Positions 17,641 to 25,971 of a DNA stretch of 64,000 nt are shown in pieces; the first letter of the stretch is position 1; the number at the start of each line of letters is the position of its first letter. The position numbers and the translations under genes are program-made. This DNA comes from Rhizobium giardinii bv. giardinii H152 (GTDB taxonomy: Bacteria > Pseudomonadota > Alphaproteobacteria > Rhizobiales > Rhizobiaceae), in contig NZ_KB902657.1 in the NCBI RefSeq assembly GCF_000379605.1, positions 1 through 64,000 on the forward strand, given 5' to 3'. Under the pieces are notes generated by a model. That model was not told the DNA's origin. It did no database searches and saw nothing but the letters and a program-made list of their open reading frames with translations.

Positions 17641-17768
17641 GCCCCGCTAGGGGGCAAAAGCAGAACGTCGCGTCAGCGACGTATAATTGCGCCCTTGGAT
17701 CCGCTCTTGTCGAGCGGCGGGATCATTCGCCAAATGCTGACGCTTTGGCGAGGTACAAATTTGTACCT
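17641..17768. other. oriT: oriT region between traA and traC
   Basis: The divergent gap traA/traC holds the transfer origin. ACGTCGC and GCGACGT (17665-17671, 17676-17682) flank GTCA. Just after lies ATTGCGCCCT (17687-17696 region), which resembles the nick region of RSF1010 and rhizobial oriTs, where cutting falls between G and CCCT (17691/17692 here, by analogy). Further perfect dyads follow in order: GCCCC/GGGGC (17641-17655), CCGCTC/GAGCGG (17701-17717), TCGCCAAA/TTTGGCGA (17727-17751), and an 18-bp palindrome (17751-17768). The stem and nick core are firm; the role of the extra repeats is inferred. Confidence 0.88.
17751..17768. promoter_or_regulatory. 18-bp perfect palindrome, candidate tra box
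   Basis: AGGTACAAATTTGTACCT is a perfect palindrome 68 bases upstream of traC. Ti-plasmid TraR binds an 18-bp palindromic tra box (ACGTGCAGATCTGCACAT) in the same traA-traC gap. The bases here differ from the Ti box, but length, symmetry and place agree. It is the best candidate for the TraR operator serving the divergent operons. Confidence 0.6.
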
Positions 17769-17836
17769 GTCCTGCCGGGAAAAAATCGGGGACTCTCCGC
17801 CATCATTCCACGGATATCACTGGAGATTGCATCCCG

Positions 17837-18133
17837 ATGAAGAAGCCAACGTCCAAAATCCGCGAAGAACTTGCCCGCTTGCAGGAACAGCTGAAGCAGG
17901 CGGAAACGCGTGACGCCGAACGCATCGGCCGCATTGCGCTGAAGGCCGGACTTGGAGAGATCGAAATCGACGACGCCGACCTTCAGGCGGCGTTCGAGGA
18001 CGTGGCGAAGCGGTTTCGCGGAACCAAAGCCGGATCGAACGGAAAAGAAAAGAGTGCCGCTGGAGCGACCGGAACATTGCCGGCCACGTCGCTCAGTGCT
18101 GGCGCGGTTGCGGGCCAGGCTGGCGAGGCTTGA
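17837..18133 (+). CDS. traC: TraC, conjugal DNA-processing accessory protein
   Basis: TraC is a small accessory protein of the rhizobial relaxosome, first gene of the traCDG operon. It has 98 residues: a basic, heptad-like N-terminal helix ([41 protein letters not shown]), then [17 protein letters not shown], then a low-complexity Gly/Ala tail. The first part matches Ti TraC. It lies directly downstream of oriT, reading away from traA. The start is fixed by an open frame with no earlier ATG in a sensible context. A DNA-binding role at oriT is inferred from the family. Confidence 0.88.
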   Translation: MKKPTSKIREELARLQEQLKQAETRDAERIGRIALKAGLGEIEIDDADLQAAFEDVAKRFRGTKAGSNGKEKSAAGATGTLPATSLSAGAVAGQAGEA

Positions 18134-18137
18134 GCGG

Positions 18138-18353
18138 ATGCAGCGACTGACCACAGCAGAGGCCAGAAAGAAGGACGCTCGCGAGAAGATCGAGTTGGGC
18201 GGCCTGATCGTCAAAGCCGGGTTGCGCTATGAGAAACGCGCGCTGTTGCTCGGTCTGTTGATCGAAGCGAAGACGAGGATCAAGGACGATGAGGCGGAGC
18301 GATCCCGTCTGACCGCAATCGGCGCGGAGGCATTCGGCAATGACAGCGACTAG
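18138..18353 (+). CDS. traD: TraD, small conjugal transfer protein
   Basis: TraD of Ti-type plasmids (not the F-plasmid coupling protein) is a 71-residue protein of the DNA-processing group. Here it has 71 residues from the ATG at 18138: [42 protein letters not shown]... The segment [14 protein letters not shown] is the family signature. The frame extends further upstream (to 17952), but only through traC in another frame. The stop overlaps the traG start by 14 bases. It starts four bases after traC ends. Confidence 0.9.
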   Translation: MQRLTTAEARKKDAREKIELGGLIVKAGLRYEKRALLLGLLIEAKTRIKDDEAERSRLTAIGAEAFGNDSD

Positions 18354-20277
18354 GATCCTGCTCGCCGTTGTCCCGCCGCTGATGATGATTGCCATCGCCC
18401 TCGCGTTGCCGGGGATCGAACAATGGCTTGCGACGTTCGGAAAAACGGCAGAGGCGAAATTGACCCTCGGCCGAATTGGACTGTCGCTGCCCTATATCGC
18501 GAGCGCTGCGATCGGGCTGATCTTTCTCCTCAGTGCCCAGGGATCGGTCAATATCAAGACCGCAGGGTGGGGCGGCGTGGCGGGATCGGTGGCCGTCATT
18601 GCACTCGCCATCGTTCGGGAAGGAATACGGCTTTCGCAATTTGCCGGAGAGTTGCCAGCGGTCCGGTCGATCCTGTCTTATATCGATCCGGCAACAATGA
18701 CAGGTGCTGCGGCAGCTCTCTTCTCCGGCATCTTCGCGCTGCGGGTAGCGGTGATCGGCAACGCGGCATTCTCGCGTTCCGAGCCGAAACGAATCCAGGG
18801 TAAACGTGCGCTGCATGGCGAGGCAGAATGGATGAAACTGCCGGAAGCAGGGAAGCTGTTCGCAGAGGGTGGCGGCATCGTCATCGGCGAGCGATATCGT
18901 GTCGATCGCGATAGCACAGCGGCACTCTCGTTCCGGGCCGATCTGCCTGAAACATGGGGCGCCGGGGGCAAGTCACCGCTGCTCTGCTTCGACGGTTCGT
19001 TCGGATCGTCACATGGCATCGTGTTCGCCGGCTCCGGGGGTTTCAAGACAACGTCGGTCACGATTCCCACGGCGCTGAAATGGGGCGGCACGCTGATCGT
19101 ACTTGATCCATCCAATGAGGTGGCGCCGATGGTCAAGGCGCACCGGATTAAGGCCGGCCGTGATGTAATCGTGCTCGACCCGAAAGATCCCGATATTGGG
19201 TTCAATGCCCTGGACTGGATCGGTCAGCATGGCGGGACGAAGGAAGAGGATATCGCTGCGGTCGCCTCGTGGATCATGAGCGAAAGCGGCCGCGCCAGCG
19301 GCGTACGGGACGATTTCTTTCGGGCATCCGGCTTGCAGCTGCTGACGGCGATCATCGCCGATGTCTGCCTCTCCGGTCATACGGAAAAAAAGGATCAAAC
19401 GCTGCGGACAGTGCGCATGAACCTCTCGGAACCGGAGCCGAAGCTGCGCGCGCGGCTTCAGGAAATCTACGACAACTCCGAGTCCGATTTTGTGAAGGAG
19501 AACGTGGCAGCGTTCGTGAACATGACGCCGGAGACATTTTCCGGTGTCTATGCCAATGCGATCAAAGAAACACATTGGCTGAGCTATCCGAACTATGCCG
19601 GTCTCGTGTCCGGTTCGACCTTTTCGACCGATGACATCGCGTCGGGAACGACCGACGTGTTCGTCGCACTGGATCTCAAAACGCTGGAAACCCACGGAGG
19701 TCTGGCGCGGGTGATCATCGGCTCATTCCTGAACGCCATCTATAATCGTGACGGGGCGATGCCGGGACGCGCTCTGTTCCTTCTCGACGAGGTCGCTCGC
19801 CTGGGTTTCATGAGGATCCTTGAGACGGCACGCGATGCCGGCCGAAAGTACGGGATCACGCTTCTCATGATCTATCAGTCGATCGGCCAGATGCGCGAAA
19901 CCTATGGCGGACGCGACGCCACCAGCAAGTGGTTCGAAAGCGCGAGCTGGATCAGTTTCTCAGCGATCAACGATCCGGAGACCGCGGACTATATCTCCCG
20001 GCGTTGTGGAACAACGACAGTCGAGATCGACCAGGTCAGCCGCAGCTTTCAGGCGAGGGGTTCGTCACGAACCCGATCAAAGCAACTTGCCAGCCGACCA
20101 TTGATCCAGCCGCACGAAGTCCTGCGAATGCGTGCCGATGAGCAGATTGTGTTCACCGGGGGAAATGCGCCGCTTCGATGCGGTCGCGCGATGTGGTTCC
20201 GGCGAACCGACATGAAGTCCTGCGTTGGCGATAACCGCTTCCATGGAAACCGTGGACCATTGGAAATCAAGGTCTGA
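18340..20277 (+). CDS. traG: TraG, VirD4-type coupling protein
   Basis: TraG is the coupling ATPase that brings the relaxase-DNA complex to the Trb channel. It has 645 residues. Several N-terminal membrane segments (about 5-28, 46-66, 72-95 and 118-140) are followed by the cytoplasmic hexameric ATPase. Walker A is GSGGFKTTS at residues 231-239, and a Walker B-like segment [14 protein letters not shown] lies near 480. [12 protein letters not shown] and [14 protein letters not shown] are further VirD4/TraG motifs. It overlaps traD by 14 bases and completes the traCDG operon. Length agrees with Ti TraG. Confidence 0.96.
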   Translation: MTATRILLAVVPPLMMIAIALALPGIEQWLATFGKTAEAKLTLGRIGLSLPYIASAAIGLIFLLSAQGSVNIKTAGWGGVAGSVAVIALAIVREGIRLSQFAGELPAVRSILSYIDPATMTGAAAALFSGIFALRVAVIGNAAFSRSEPKRIQGKRALHGEAEWMKLPEAGKLFAEGGGIVIGERYRVDRDSTAALSFRADLPETWGAGGKSPLLCFDGSFGSSHGIVFAGSGGFKTTSVTIPTALKWGGTLIVLDPSNEVAPMVKAHRIKAGRDVIVLDPKDPDIGFNALDWIGQHGGTKEEDIAAVASWIMSESGRASGVRDDFFRASGLQLLTAIIADVCLSGHTEKKDQTLRTVRMNLSEPEPKLRARLQEIYDNSESDFVKENVAAFVNMTPETFSGVYANAIKETHWLSYPNYAGLVSGSTFSTDDIASGTTDVFVALDLKTLETHGGLARVIIGSFLNAIYNRDGAMPGRALFLLDEVARLGFMRILETARDAGRKYGITLLMIYQSIGQMRETYGGRDATSKWFESASWISFSAINDPETADYISRRCGTTTVEIDQVSRSFQARGSSRTRSKQLASRPLIQPHEVLRMRADEQIVFTGGNAPLRCGRAMWFRRTDMKSCVGDNRFHGNRGPLEIKV

Positions 20278-20305
20278 GGGAGAACCCAAATCCGGAGACC
20301 GGGCG

Positions 20306-20503
20306 ATGAGATATTGGGAAGCCTGCGAGGCACAGGTCACGGTAGAAGAGGCCATCGAAGAATGCCGCGTCCATCAAATTGAGGCCATCGTTCGCGAAAG
20401 CGATAGCGCTTCGGTGGATGTCACGACCGGTGATCTCATCGTTCATCCAGACGAGCAAGCCGACTATTGTGGCGCCGATATTCTCGGTTACCTGGGATAC
20501 TGA
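20306..20503 (+). CDS. Small acidic hypothetical protein after traG
   Basis: A 65-residue protein (MRYWEACEAQVTVEEAIEECRVHQ...) beginning 28 bases after traG. GGAG lies eight bases before the ATG, which decides this start over two ATGs upstream that overlap traG. The first half is a predicted acidic helix (VTVEEAIEECRVHQIEAIV). The rest is VRESDSASVDVTTGDLIVHPDE. No family is recognised. Its place and orientation suggest it may be cotranscribed with traCDG. Confidence 0.55.
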   Translation: MRYWEACEAQVTVEEAIEECRVHQIEAIVRESDSASVDVTTGDLIVHPDEQADYCGADILGYLGY

Positions 20504-20713
20504 TCAATGGCAGTCGGCTATCGCGGGAGGATCGTTACCGGGATCGGCGAAGACCACAGTTGGGCTTCGTTCGCTTCAGCGAATAGAGCCGTACGCCAAA
20601 GGCGGACCGCCCAATGCTCCTTCTGTCCATACTTCACAAAACTGAATCGTTCCGCGACCATCGATTCACAACTGTCGTTGGACGCATGGGCCCGATTGCG
20701 CGATCCTCTCACC

Positions 20714-20998
20714 ATGATCGCCCAGCCCTATCACCTCTATATCGAACGCACGGATGCTGAGAAGAATATGGCACGCTTCTATGCCATATCGATCGAGCCG
20801 ACCCTCTTCGGAGAGGCCTGTCTTATGCGGCGTTGGGGACGCATCGGCACCAGAGGCCAGCTAAAGCTTCATCACTTCGAGCAAGAGAAAGACGCGGTTG
20901 AATTGTTCCTTGATCTCGTCAGGCAAAAACGTCACCGGGGATACCGTACAATCAACTCGGCGCAACATACGTATCGCGAAAGCTCGCAGCAGCGTTAG
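20714..20998 (+). CDS. WGR-domain protein
   Basis: A 94-residue protein made almost only of a WGR domain: ARFYAISIEPTLFGEACLMRRWGRIGTRGQLKLHHF, followed by the usual helix EQEKDAVELFLDLVRQKRHRGY. WGR domains bind nucleic acid ends and are found fused to PARP-like, ligase or MolR proteins; stand-alone copies like this occur on rhizobial plasmids. From the ATG at 20714 the domain starts at once; the frame reaches back to 20507 without resemblance. A DNA-related role fits the neighbourhood of conjugation and nuclease genes but is inferred. Confidence 0.82.
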   Translation: MIAQPYHLYIERTDAEKNMARFYAISIEPTLFGEACLMRRWGRIGTRGQLKLHHFEQEKDAVELFLDLVRQKRHRGYRTINSAQHTYRESSQQR

Positions 20999-21062
20999 CG
21001 CCAGTTGCACCGAAGAGCGATATGAAAACCATCTCTGACGGATCGAACTCAAATTGAGACCC

Positions 21063-21581
21063 ATGGAATTGCAGAAGAATGACCATAGCCTTCGGCCAGA
21101 GTTCCGTTATCCCGTGAGAAAGATCATCGTCGCGATCGCAGTATCCGGCTGTGCGCTGGGCGCTCACATATTTGGGATCGTTCCAGTCGCCGAGGCTGCG
21201 AGCTTGGTCATCAGTCCGGAGACAACATACGGGAAATGTTTCGGTGGTGATCGCTTCGCCTGCGTCGTGGACGGAGATACTCTCTGGATTGAGGGCGCAA
21301 AGATCCGCATTGCCGATATCGACGCTCCCGAGATCAGCGAGCCGAAATGCTCAACAGAGCTGGCGCTGGGAAATCGAGCGACCGATCGCCTGATCGAACT
21401 GGTCAATCAGGGTTCCTTCAAGCTTCGCGCATGGCCCGGACGCGACGAAGACAGATATGGTCGCAAGCTCCGCGTCCTCATCCGTGACGGCAGGAGCCTC
21501 GGCGATATTCTCGTATCGGAAGGCCTGGCCAGAACTTGGAACGGCCGGCGACAGCCGTGGTGCTGGAGACGGCCCGTGTGA
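21063..21581 (+). CDS. Thermonuclease-like (SNase) secreted protein
   Basis: Staphylococcal-nuclease-family protein of 172 residues. A membrane or signal segment lies at about residues 18-45 (IIVAIAVSGCALGAHIFGIVPVAEAAS). The nuclease core follows: CVVDGDTLWIEGAKIRIADIDAPE, GRDEDRYGRKLRVLI and LVSEGLARTWNGRRQPWCW. The catalytic elements of SNase (Asp/Arg in the first motif, Asp and Arg in DEDRYGRKL) can be seen. The product is probably periplasmic. Such genes are common beside conjugation genes of rhizobial plasmids; their role there is unknown. A stem-loop overlaps its stop codon. Confidence 0.85.
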   Translation: MELQKNDHSLRPEFRYPVRKIIVAIAVSGCALGAHIFGIVPVAEAASLVISPETTYGKCFGGDRFACVVDGDTLWIEGAKIRIADIDAPEISEPKCSTELALGNRATDRLIELVNQGSFKLRAWPGRDEDRYGRKLRVLIRDGRSLGDILVSEGLARTWNGRRQPWCWRRPV

Positions 21582-21589
21582 GGGCCGTC
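21568..21589 (+). terminator. Stem-loop at end of the thermonuclease-like gene
   Basis: GACGGCCC and GGGCCGTC are perfect 8-bp arms around GTGTGA, which includes the stop codon. It sits between this gene and the convergent small gene ending at 21600. No T-run follows, so it may act on transcripts from both sides or only protect the 3' end. Confidence 0.55.
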
Positions 21590-21599
21590 CAGCATTCGG

Positions 21600-21773
21600 T
21601 TAGCGGCGCCGGTTGCCGTCGGTCTCGAAACTGATCTCGATCTCAACGAAGAACGGGATCTTGATCGCGAGCTTCAGGCCGAGTTTGCCCTTGCGGAAAA
21701 AGTGACAGATGACTTTGCCGAGGTTGCGGAGTTGGCGGCCGGTGGCTGCGAGGAATTGTGCGAGACGTTGCAT
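21600..21773 (-). CDS. Small basic hypothetical protein
   Basis: A 57-residue protein (MQRLAQFLAATGRQLRNLGKVICHFFRKGKLG...). The start at 21773 is supported by AAGGAG eight bases upstream. The sequence is basic and amphipathic in the first half, then hydrophobic (LKLAIKIPFFVEIEISFET). No family is recognised. The coding quality rests on the strong ribosome site and an open frame of balanced composition. Confidence 0.55.
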   Translation of the reverse strand: MQRLAQFLAATGRQLRNLGKVICHFFRKGKLGLKLAIKIPFFVEIEISFETDGNRRR

Positions 21774-22064
21774 GGTGGTTTCTCCTTGTCGATTGCGGAC
21801 ATCGCAGGGATCTGCCGCAGGCCGGGACAAGGAGGGTTGCATCGGTACGACCGCAGCGAAGCGGAGGACTTATCGACATCTGAATTTTGGCGCGCAAGGA
21901 GACGCGAAGCGGCGGGGAAAATTCTGATGGCGATGAGTTGCTGACCGACGACCGGACTGCAACATCCCTTATGTCGATGACCTCACTCGACAGGACACCG
22001 TGCAATGTCTCCACCTTTCGACATCTTACACAGAGACAACGCCTGGCTGTGTAGTCTACCGCCC

Positions 22065-22229
22065 TCAGAAGGGCGGCCCGGCATCGACGCTACCGTCCTG
22101 CTCTGCCGTGATGATTGCCAACTCCGCTTGAGCCAGGTCCAGCTCGGTCTGGATCTCGCGGCGCTCCGCAGCGTCGCAAGCGGTCTTCAGCTCGGCCCGC
22201 AGTTCTTCGATGTGCTGTTCGATCGTCAT
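22065..22229 (-). CDS. Small coiled-coil hypothetical protein
   Basis: A 54-residue acidic protein (MTIEQHIEELRAELKTACDAAERREIQTELDLAQ...), nearly all helical with heptad spacing, so probably a coiled coil. The start at 22229 is supported by CAAGGAG close upstream. Longer readings to 22403 are not supported. It lies upstream of the other small minus-strand gene at 21600-21773, with 291 bases between. Function unknown. Confidence 0.55.
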   Translation of the reverse strand: MTIEQHIEELRAELKTACDAAERREIQTELDLAQAELAIITAEQDGSVDAGPPF

Positions 22230-22463
22230 CGTCTCATCTCCTTGAGTTTGTGAAAGACGATTTCGCAGGGCGGGACGGGATGGCGGGGTCAGGGATCGCG
22301 GATGCGACCGCCAGCGGCGGCGAGTGGGGGAGCCGATTTCGTGCGGGCGCTCTTCGAGCGTTCGCGCGAAATTGGGGGAACCGCTCGTCCTTGAGGCCGT
22401 CATTCCGGCCCGGCATTCTCGACAGATCTGAGCAGCTATCCCCCGTTTCCGTATGCCACCAAA

Positions 22464-22498
22464 AAAGCAGGACCTGGCTCGATACCGGGTCCTGCTTT
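22464..22498 (-). terminator. Rho-independent terminator of the DUF736 gene
   Basis: AAAGCAGGACC and GGTCCTGCTTT are perfect 11-bp arms with a 13-base loop. On the minus strand the stem is followed by a run of T, giving a classical intrinsic terminator 54 bases after the DUF736 stop. Confidence 0.85.
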
Positions 22499-22518
22499 GA
22501 CTTCTCGGCAGAGGAGAA

Positions 22519-22539
22519 GGCTCCGCCGACGGCGGAGCC
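22519..22539 (-). terminator. Second hairpin after the DUF736 gene
   Basis: GGCTCCGCC and GGCGGAGCC form a perfect 9-bp stem with a GAC loop, 13 bases beyond the DUF736 stop and just before the T-tailed terminator. It has no T-run of its own and may stabilise the 3' end of the transcript. Confidence 0.6.
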
Positions 22540-22551
22540 CCGTGATGTCAA

Positions 22552-22860
22552 TCAGTCCCGGTTCGGGCGGGACCAGATGAGCTGGAGGCCATCCTCGCCT
22601 TCAACTTCGGCGAGCGTTGCGTAGATCGGAGCTGGGAAGCTCGGATCGTCGAGCTTGACCGAGAGGTAGTCGCGGCCCTGTTCGGAGGTTTTCTGCCAGG
22701 CGGCACCTAGCTCGACGCTGCCGGCGTAGACCCGGAACTGCGGGCCCTTGTCGGAGGGGTTCTCGACGCGGGCGATGCGGGCCTTGACGTTGAGGGCGAG
22801 CGTGCGGATGGAGCCGGTGAAGCCGTTTTCGGTGGAGGTGAATGTGCCGATGGTTGCCAT
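22552..22860 (-). CDS. DUF736 family protein
   Basis: A 102-residue protein of the DUF736 family, known from many alphaproteobacterial plasmids and integrative elements but without assigned function. The sequence reads [20 protein letters not shown], then [57 protein letters not shown] and, at the end, [11 protein letters not shown]. All are standard segments of the family. The start is preceded by AAAAGGAAT. Two hairpins follow the stop, so it forms its own transcript end. Its upstream gap (22861 onward) carries the promoter. Confidence 0.93.
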   Translation of the reverse strand: MATIGTFTSTENGFTGSIRTLALNVKARIARVENPSDKGPQFRVYAGSVELGAAWQKTSEQGRDYLSVKLDDPSFPAPIYATLAEVEGEDGLQLIWSRPNRD

Positions 22861-22987
22861 TGTCGTATTCCTTTTCTCATGTTCGGGCCGCGCCCATCGC
22901 GACCTCGATAGCTGTCAAAAGACCGGTGACGATCGGACCGCACCCAATAGGCCGGAATGAAATGGAGGGCGGCAAGTCGCAGATTTG

Positions 22988-23191
22988 TTAGTGGGCGAGG
23001 AGAAAGGCGCAGCCTTCCGGGGTAAGAAATCTGCGGCTAGCCGTTGCGGGAAAACGATCGAGGCGCAGCCGGTCTCCGGTCAGACATGCCTTATCGAGCC
23101 CGCAGATGGGTTGCCGGAAACTCTGACGTGAAGGGATACAGCAATGGTGCTCCGCCGCACTCGCCCAGGCACGAATGGCATCTTGCGCCAT
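22988..23191 (-). CDS. Possible small hypothetical protein
   Basis: An open frame of 67 residues (MAQDAIRAWASAAEHHCCIP...) ending in CLTGDRLRLDRFPATASRRFLTPEGCAFLLAH. The last part has the look of a real small protein, and a run of five G lies just before the ATG. No family can be named, and the frame lies in the 454-bp gap between the DUF736 gene and the gene at 23315, so it may be chance. Treat as tentative. Confidence 0.3.
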   Translation of the reverse strand: MAQDAIRAWASAAEHHCCIPSRQSFRQPICGLDKACLTGDRLRLDRFPATASRRFLTPEGCAFLLAH

Positions 23192-23314
23192 CCCCCGCTT
23201 CGACCGTCGTTGTTTGCTTCAGTCGGGGACACAAGTTCGGGCTAACATTGGCTCGCTTGCCCGATCTCCCCGGTGCGATATCGTTGCACTCGCCAATCGC
23301 AGCCTGGAGGATCA

Positions 23315-23488
23315 ATGCGCCAGCAGACCAAGCCGTTCATAATTGAGCGCAAGCCGTCCCGTAAACCCAAACCCGACGCTCAAAAACCGTCAATCTGGGG
23401 AAGGCTGGATGCTGACATCGCACAAGGTCTCAAGGACGAACAGGATGAGGATCACGCGGTCGCCACAGGCGGTGACAACCGCGACTGA
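23315..23488 (+). CDS. Small charged hypothetical protein
   Basis: A 57-residue protein (MRQQTKPFIIERKPSRKPKPD...) with a basic, Lys/Arg/Pro-rich first half and an acidic second half (DADIAQGLKDEQDEDH). A strong ribosome site GGAGG lies five bases before the ATG, which favours this start over upstream codons. It is convergent with the ArdC-like gene, only three bases apart. No family is recognised. The basic part might bind nucleic acid, which is speculation. Confidence 0.55.
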   Translation: MRQQTKPFIIERKPSRKPKPDAQKPSIWGRLDADIAQGLKDEQDEDHAVATGGDNRD

Positions 23489-23491
23489 GCG

Positions 23492-24415
23492 TCAGGCCGC
23501 AGCCTTGACTTCCGCTTCCGGCTGCAAGGAATGCAGGAAACTTACAGCGCGCTGCGCATGGGCCGCCGCCTGGAAGATCGCCCGCTTGTCGTTGGCCAGC
23601 ACTGAAAGCCACGACTTCAGGTAGGATGCATGATCCGGCCGCGGCTCGAGCTCCGGCGCGATACCGAGATCGGCGCAGAGGAAGCAACTGCCGAGCTCGG
23701 CAATCAGTTCTTCGCGCGCGCGATCCGTCCGGTCCTTCGCATAGCGCGAAAGATCTCGACCGACGCGATGTTCCGCCGCCGTCCAGTGGGTCGCCTCATG
23801 GCTGAGGACGGCCGCGTATCCGGCAGCATCACAGAACGCCTCGAAAGGCGGCATCTGGATGTAATCCATGATCGGCGAATAATAGGCCTGGTTGCCGCCG
23901 TGCCGGATGACCACGCCGGTGTTGCGGAAAAAGAGATCGGCGCTTTCTATTCGCTCGACAGGATCCCGGACCTTGGCCGGCGGAGCATAATAGGTGTCGG
24001 GCAAACCCTCGATCTGCTCTATATTGAACACAGAATATGCCTTGAGGAACGGTATCTCTCGATCGACATCATTGCCGTTTCCGTCGGCCACCGACTTTGT
24101 GAACCGGCTGGCGAAGACGACTGTCGAGCCGGTTTCGCCCTTTCGCACGGCCCCGCCCAGCTCGAGGGTCTGTTTGAAGGTCATCCACATCGAGGAGGAG
24201 AAGCCGCGCGATACCTGCTCCGACCACAGGAGCAGCACGTTCATGCCGGAATAGGGGAGGCCGTTGTGGCGCATCGGCCGTGTAATGCGACTATGCGTGT
24301 TGGCGGCGCTCCATGGTTTCATCCAGGGGCGAACGCCCTGTTCGAGATCTTCAACGATCCGATCGGTGATCCGCGTGTAGATATCCGCACGGTCCGATTC
24401 CGATTTCTTTGTCAT
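23492..24415 (-). CDS. ardC: ArdC-like antirestriction protein
   Basis: ArdC-type protein (DUF1738 with a zincin-like metallopeptidase domain), 307 residues. ArdC of plasmid pSa binds single-stranded DNA and protects incoming plasmid DNA from restriction. The N-terminal ssDNA-binding half has DIYTRITDRIVEDLEQGVRPWMKPW and GLPYSGMNVLLLW. The C-terminal half has the metal motif SHEATHW (His206, Glu207, His210) and a downstream acidic helix REELIAELGSCFL. Full length. It lies in the leading-strand neighbourhood of oriT (about 6 kb away), where such genes help establishment. The role in this plasmid is inferred from family knowledge. Confidence 0.9.
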   Translation of the reverse strand: MTKKSESDRADIYTRITDRIVEDLEQGVRPWMKPWSAANTHSRITRPMRHNGLPYSGMNVLLLWSEQVSRGFSSSMWMTFKQTLELGGAVRKGETGSTVVFASRFTKSVADGNGNDVDREIPFLKAYSVFNIEQIEGLPDTYYAPPAKVRDPVERIESADLFFRNTGVVIRHGGNQAYYSPIMDYIQMPPFEAFCDAAGYAAVLSHEATHWTAAEHRVGRDLSRYAKDRTDRAREELIAELGSCFLCADLGIAPELEPRPDHASYLKSWLSVLANDKRAIFQAAAHAQRAVSFLHSLQPEAEVKAAA

Positions 24416-24666
24416 GACTTCTTCTCCTTTTCTCAGGACCGCGCCTATCGCGGTCCGTCACGGAGGTCCGAAGTCAGGGGCCGATAGTGCGGCCATGCAC
24501 CGGAACGGCCGTAACAGCGTGGAGGACGGCAAAGCCGTTGCATGGGTGCCCGGCTCCTGCAGGACCGCCGAGCGGGACGGGCCGCTATAGGCGCGCATCC
24601 AGCTTCATTTTCGACCTGAGAAAAGGCCGGCGCATGCAGGCGCCAGCCAAGAAACAAGAAGGAAGG

Positions 24667-24685
24667 GGCGGGGTACGACCCCGCC
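24667..24685 (-). terminator. Terminator hairpin after the 195-residue gene
   Basis: GGCGGGGT and ACCCCGCC form a perfect 8-bp stem with loop ACG, seven bases beyond the stop of the minus-strand gene at 24693. The minus strand continues with CCTTCCTTCTTG, a weak pyrimidine tail. Confidence 0.65.
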
Positions 24686-24692
24686 GTTCGTA

Positions 24693-25280
24693 TTATCCGA
24701 AAGCAGCCAACTGAGCTTCGGCTGCTTTGCGGTCGAGCGATGCGCCGGGGTTCTCCACCGGCCGGTCGAAGGGCTTCCAGGTCTCGCCGATGACCTGTTC
24801 GTAAGCCGCGACTGCGCCCTCGGCCGCCATGCGCAGCGCGTGGGACTGGACACCCATGTCGGCCGCGAACTCCCGCTTGCGCTGGGCGGCACTGTCATAG
24901 CCGACCGGGCCGTCGAGATCCTCGTCGCGAGCATCGTTTGACGCCTTGGCCGTTGCGTCGCGCGCCTCTGTGACGGCGCGGGAGTAGAATTGCCCGGCGC
25001 CATGCGCGGATCCGACGAAGGCCCCGACAATGCGCTGCAGATGGATCTGCATGGCCTTCTCGCCGAGGCCTTCGGAGAGGCTTTCGGCGGTCTCAACGAT
25101 CAGCCGCTCGTGGAGGCTACGGATGCCATCGCTGTCGATGACTGCCGTGCCAAAGCTTGTCGCGATCTTGGACGCCTGGGTGGCGTCTGGGCAGGAGAGG
25201 CGGACCATTTCAAGGGTTGCGCCCTTACGGAGTTGCAACGACCTGGCGTTGGAGCGATTGGGGGTAGAGGGCTTGGCCAT
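24693..25280 (-). CDS. Conserved-looking hypothetical protein, 195 residues
   Basis: The start at 25280 (MAKPSTPNRSNARSL) is fixed by AAGGAAGGAA upstream. After a basic 20-residue start the protein is almost wholly helical and rich in Ala and Glu (LHERLIVETAESLSEGLGEKAMQIHLQRIVGAFVGSAH...). It ends FDRPVENPGASLDRKAAEAQLAAFG. No enzyme motif, membrane segment or known domain is seen. A terminator follows. Placement between ArdC-like and ParB-like genes suggests it belongs to the plasmid maintenance block. Confidence 0.7.
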   Translation of the reverse strand: MAKPSTPNRSNARSLQLRKGATLEMVRLSCPDATQASKIATSFGTAVIDSDGIRSLHERLIVETAESLSEGLGEKAMQIHLQRIVGAFVGSAHGAGQFYSRAVTEARDATAKASNDARDEDLDGPVGYDSAAQRKREFAADMGVQSHALRMAAEGAVAAYEQVIGETWKPFDRPVENPGASLDRKAAEAQLAAFG

Positions 25281-25698
25281 ATCTGTTCCTTCCTTGGTTG
25301 CGAAGCGGTTCCGGCCCGTGCCGGTCTGCCCTTCGATGCGGACAACCAGGAACCGGCAAGGGACGGGCGGCTTCACAGGTCCGATCCAACTGAGCGAGCA
25401 GGGCAGGGTTGCGGGCCAGCAGGTCTTGACCTGAGCAGACCGCGAGCCTGCCCTCGCGCAGAGAGGCTGGATCGGCCGCCCGCGGCGCGACAGCGGCCTT
25501 GAAACGACCGGCCGCCGGTTCAGACCGCAGCGAACAAGAAGGGCAGTCCGGCACGGGTCCGAAATCAATCCCAAGGCAAGCGATAGACATGGCCAAGCCC
25601 CCTGACGATGACATCGAAGCCGGGTATGACATCGCCAGGTCCTTTCGCCCCGGGTCCTCCTATATCGCCGAATTCAGCACAGGCTCGCGGTCGCGATG
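25281..25698. other. Gap of 418 bases without a supported gene
   Basis: Open frames are present on both strands, but none shows a ribosome site, a domain or a natural composition. It probably holds the promoter of the 195-residue gene and the 3' end of the upstream operon. No long inverted repeat was noticed. Confidence 0.5.
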
Positions 25699-25971
25699 CT
25701 AGAACGCCCCGATGAGCTGCTCCTGCATCGCCAGCCTGCAGGCGATCGTCTCGAGTTCTTCCCAGCGCTCGAAGGCAAAGCGGTCGACGAGCTCCCGATG
25801 GTAGAGGCGGGGACTGGACCGGCGCCGCGCGCGGCTCCGGACCTTCACTGTGGTCGCCTGTCTTCCGGCGCGCGCCGCAATCTGACGGTTCAGACACTCG
25901 AGATGCCGCGGGGTCTCGCGCCGGGCGCCGATTGCTTTCGCCAGCGGCCTCAAGAGGCGGATGTCGATCAT
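25699..25971 (-). CDS. Basic hypothetical protein, 90 residues
   Basis: An Arg-rich protein (MIDIRLLRPLAKAIGARRETPRHLECLNRQIAARAGRQ...) whose start overlaps the stop of the DUF7007-like gene by four bases (ATGA type), so the two are translated together. The C-terminus (VDRFAFERWEELETIACRLAMQEQLIGAF) is a likely helix. No domain is recognised. It is the last gene of the ParB/DUF7007 operon. Confidence 0.65.
   Translation of the reverse strand: MIDIRLLRPLAKAIGARRETPRHLECLNRQIAARAGRQATTVKVRSRARRRSSPRLYHRELVDRFAFERWEELETIACRLAMQEQLIGAF

Noticed and set aside
25225-25632. Minus-strand open frame of 135 codons upstream of the 195-residue gene
   Set aside because: Overlaps the well-supported start at 25280 in another frame, with no domain and no ribosome site.
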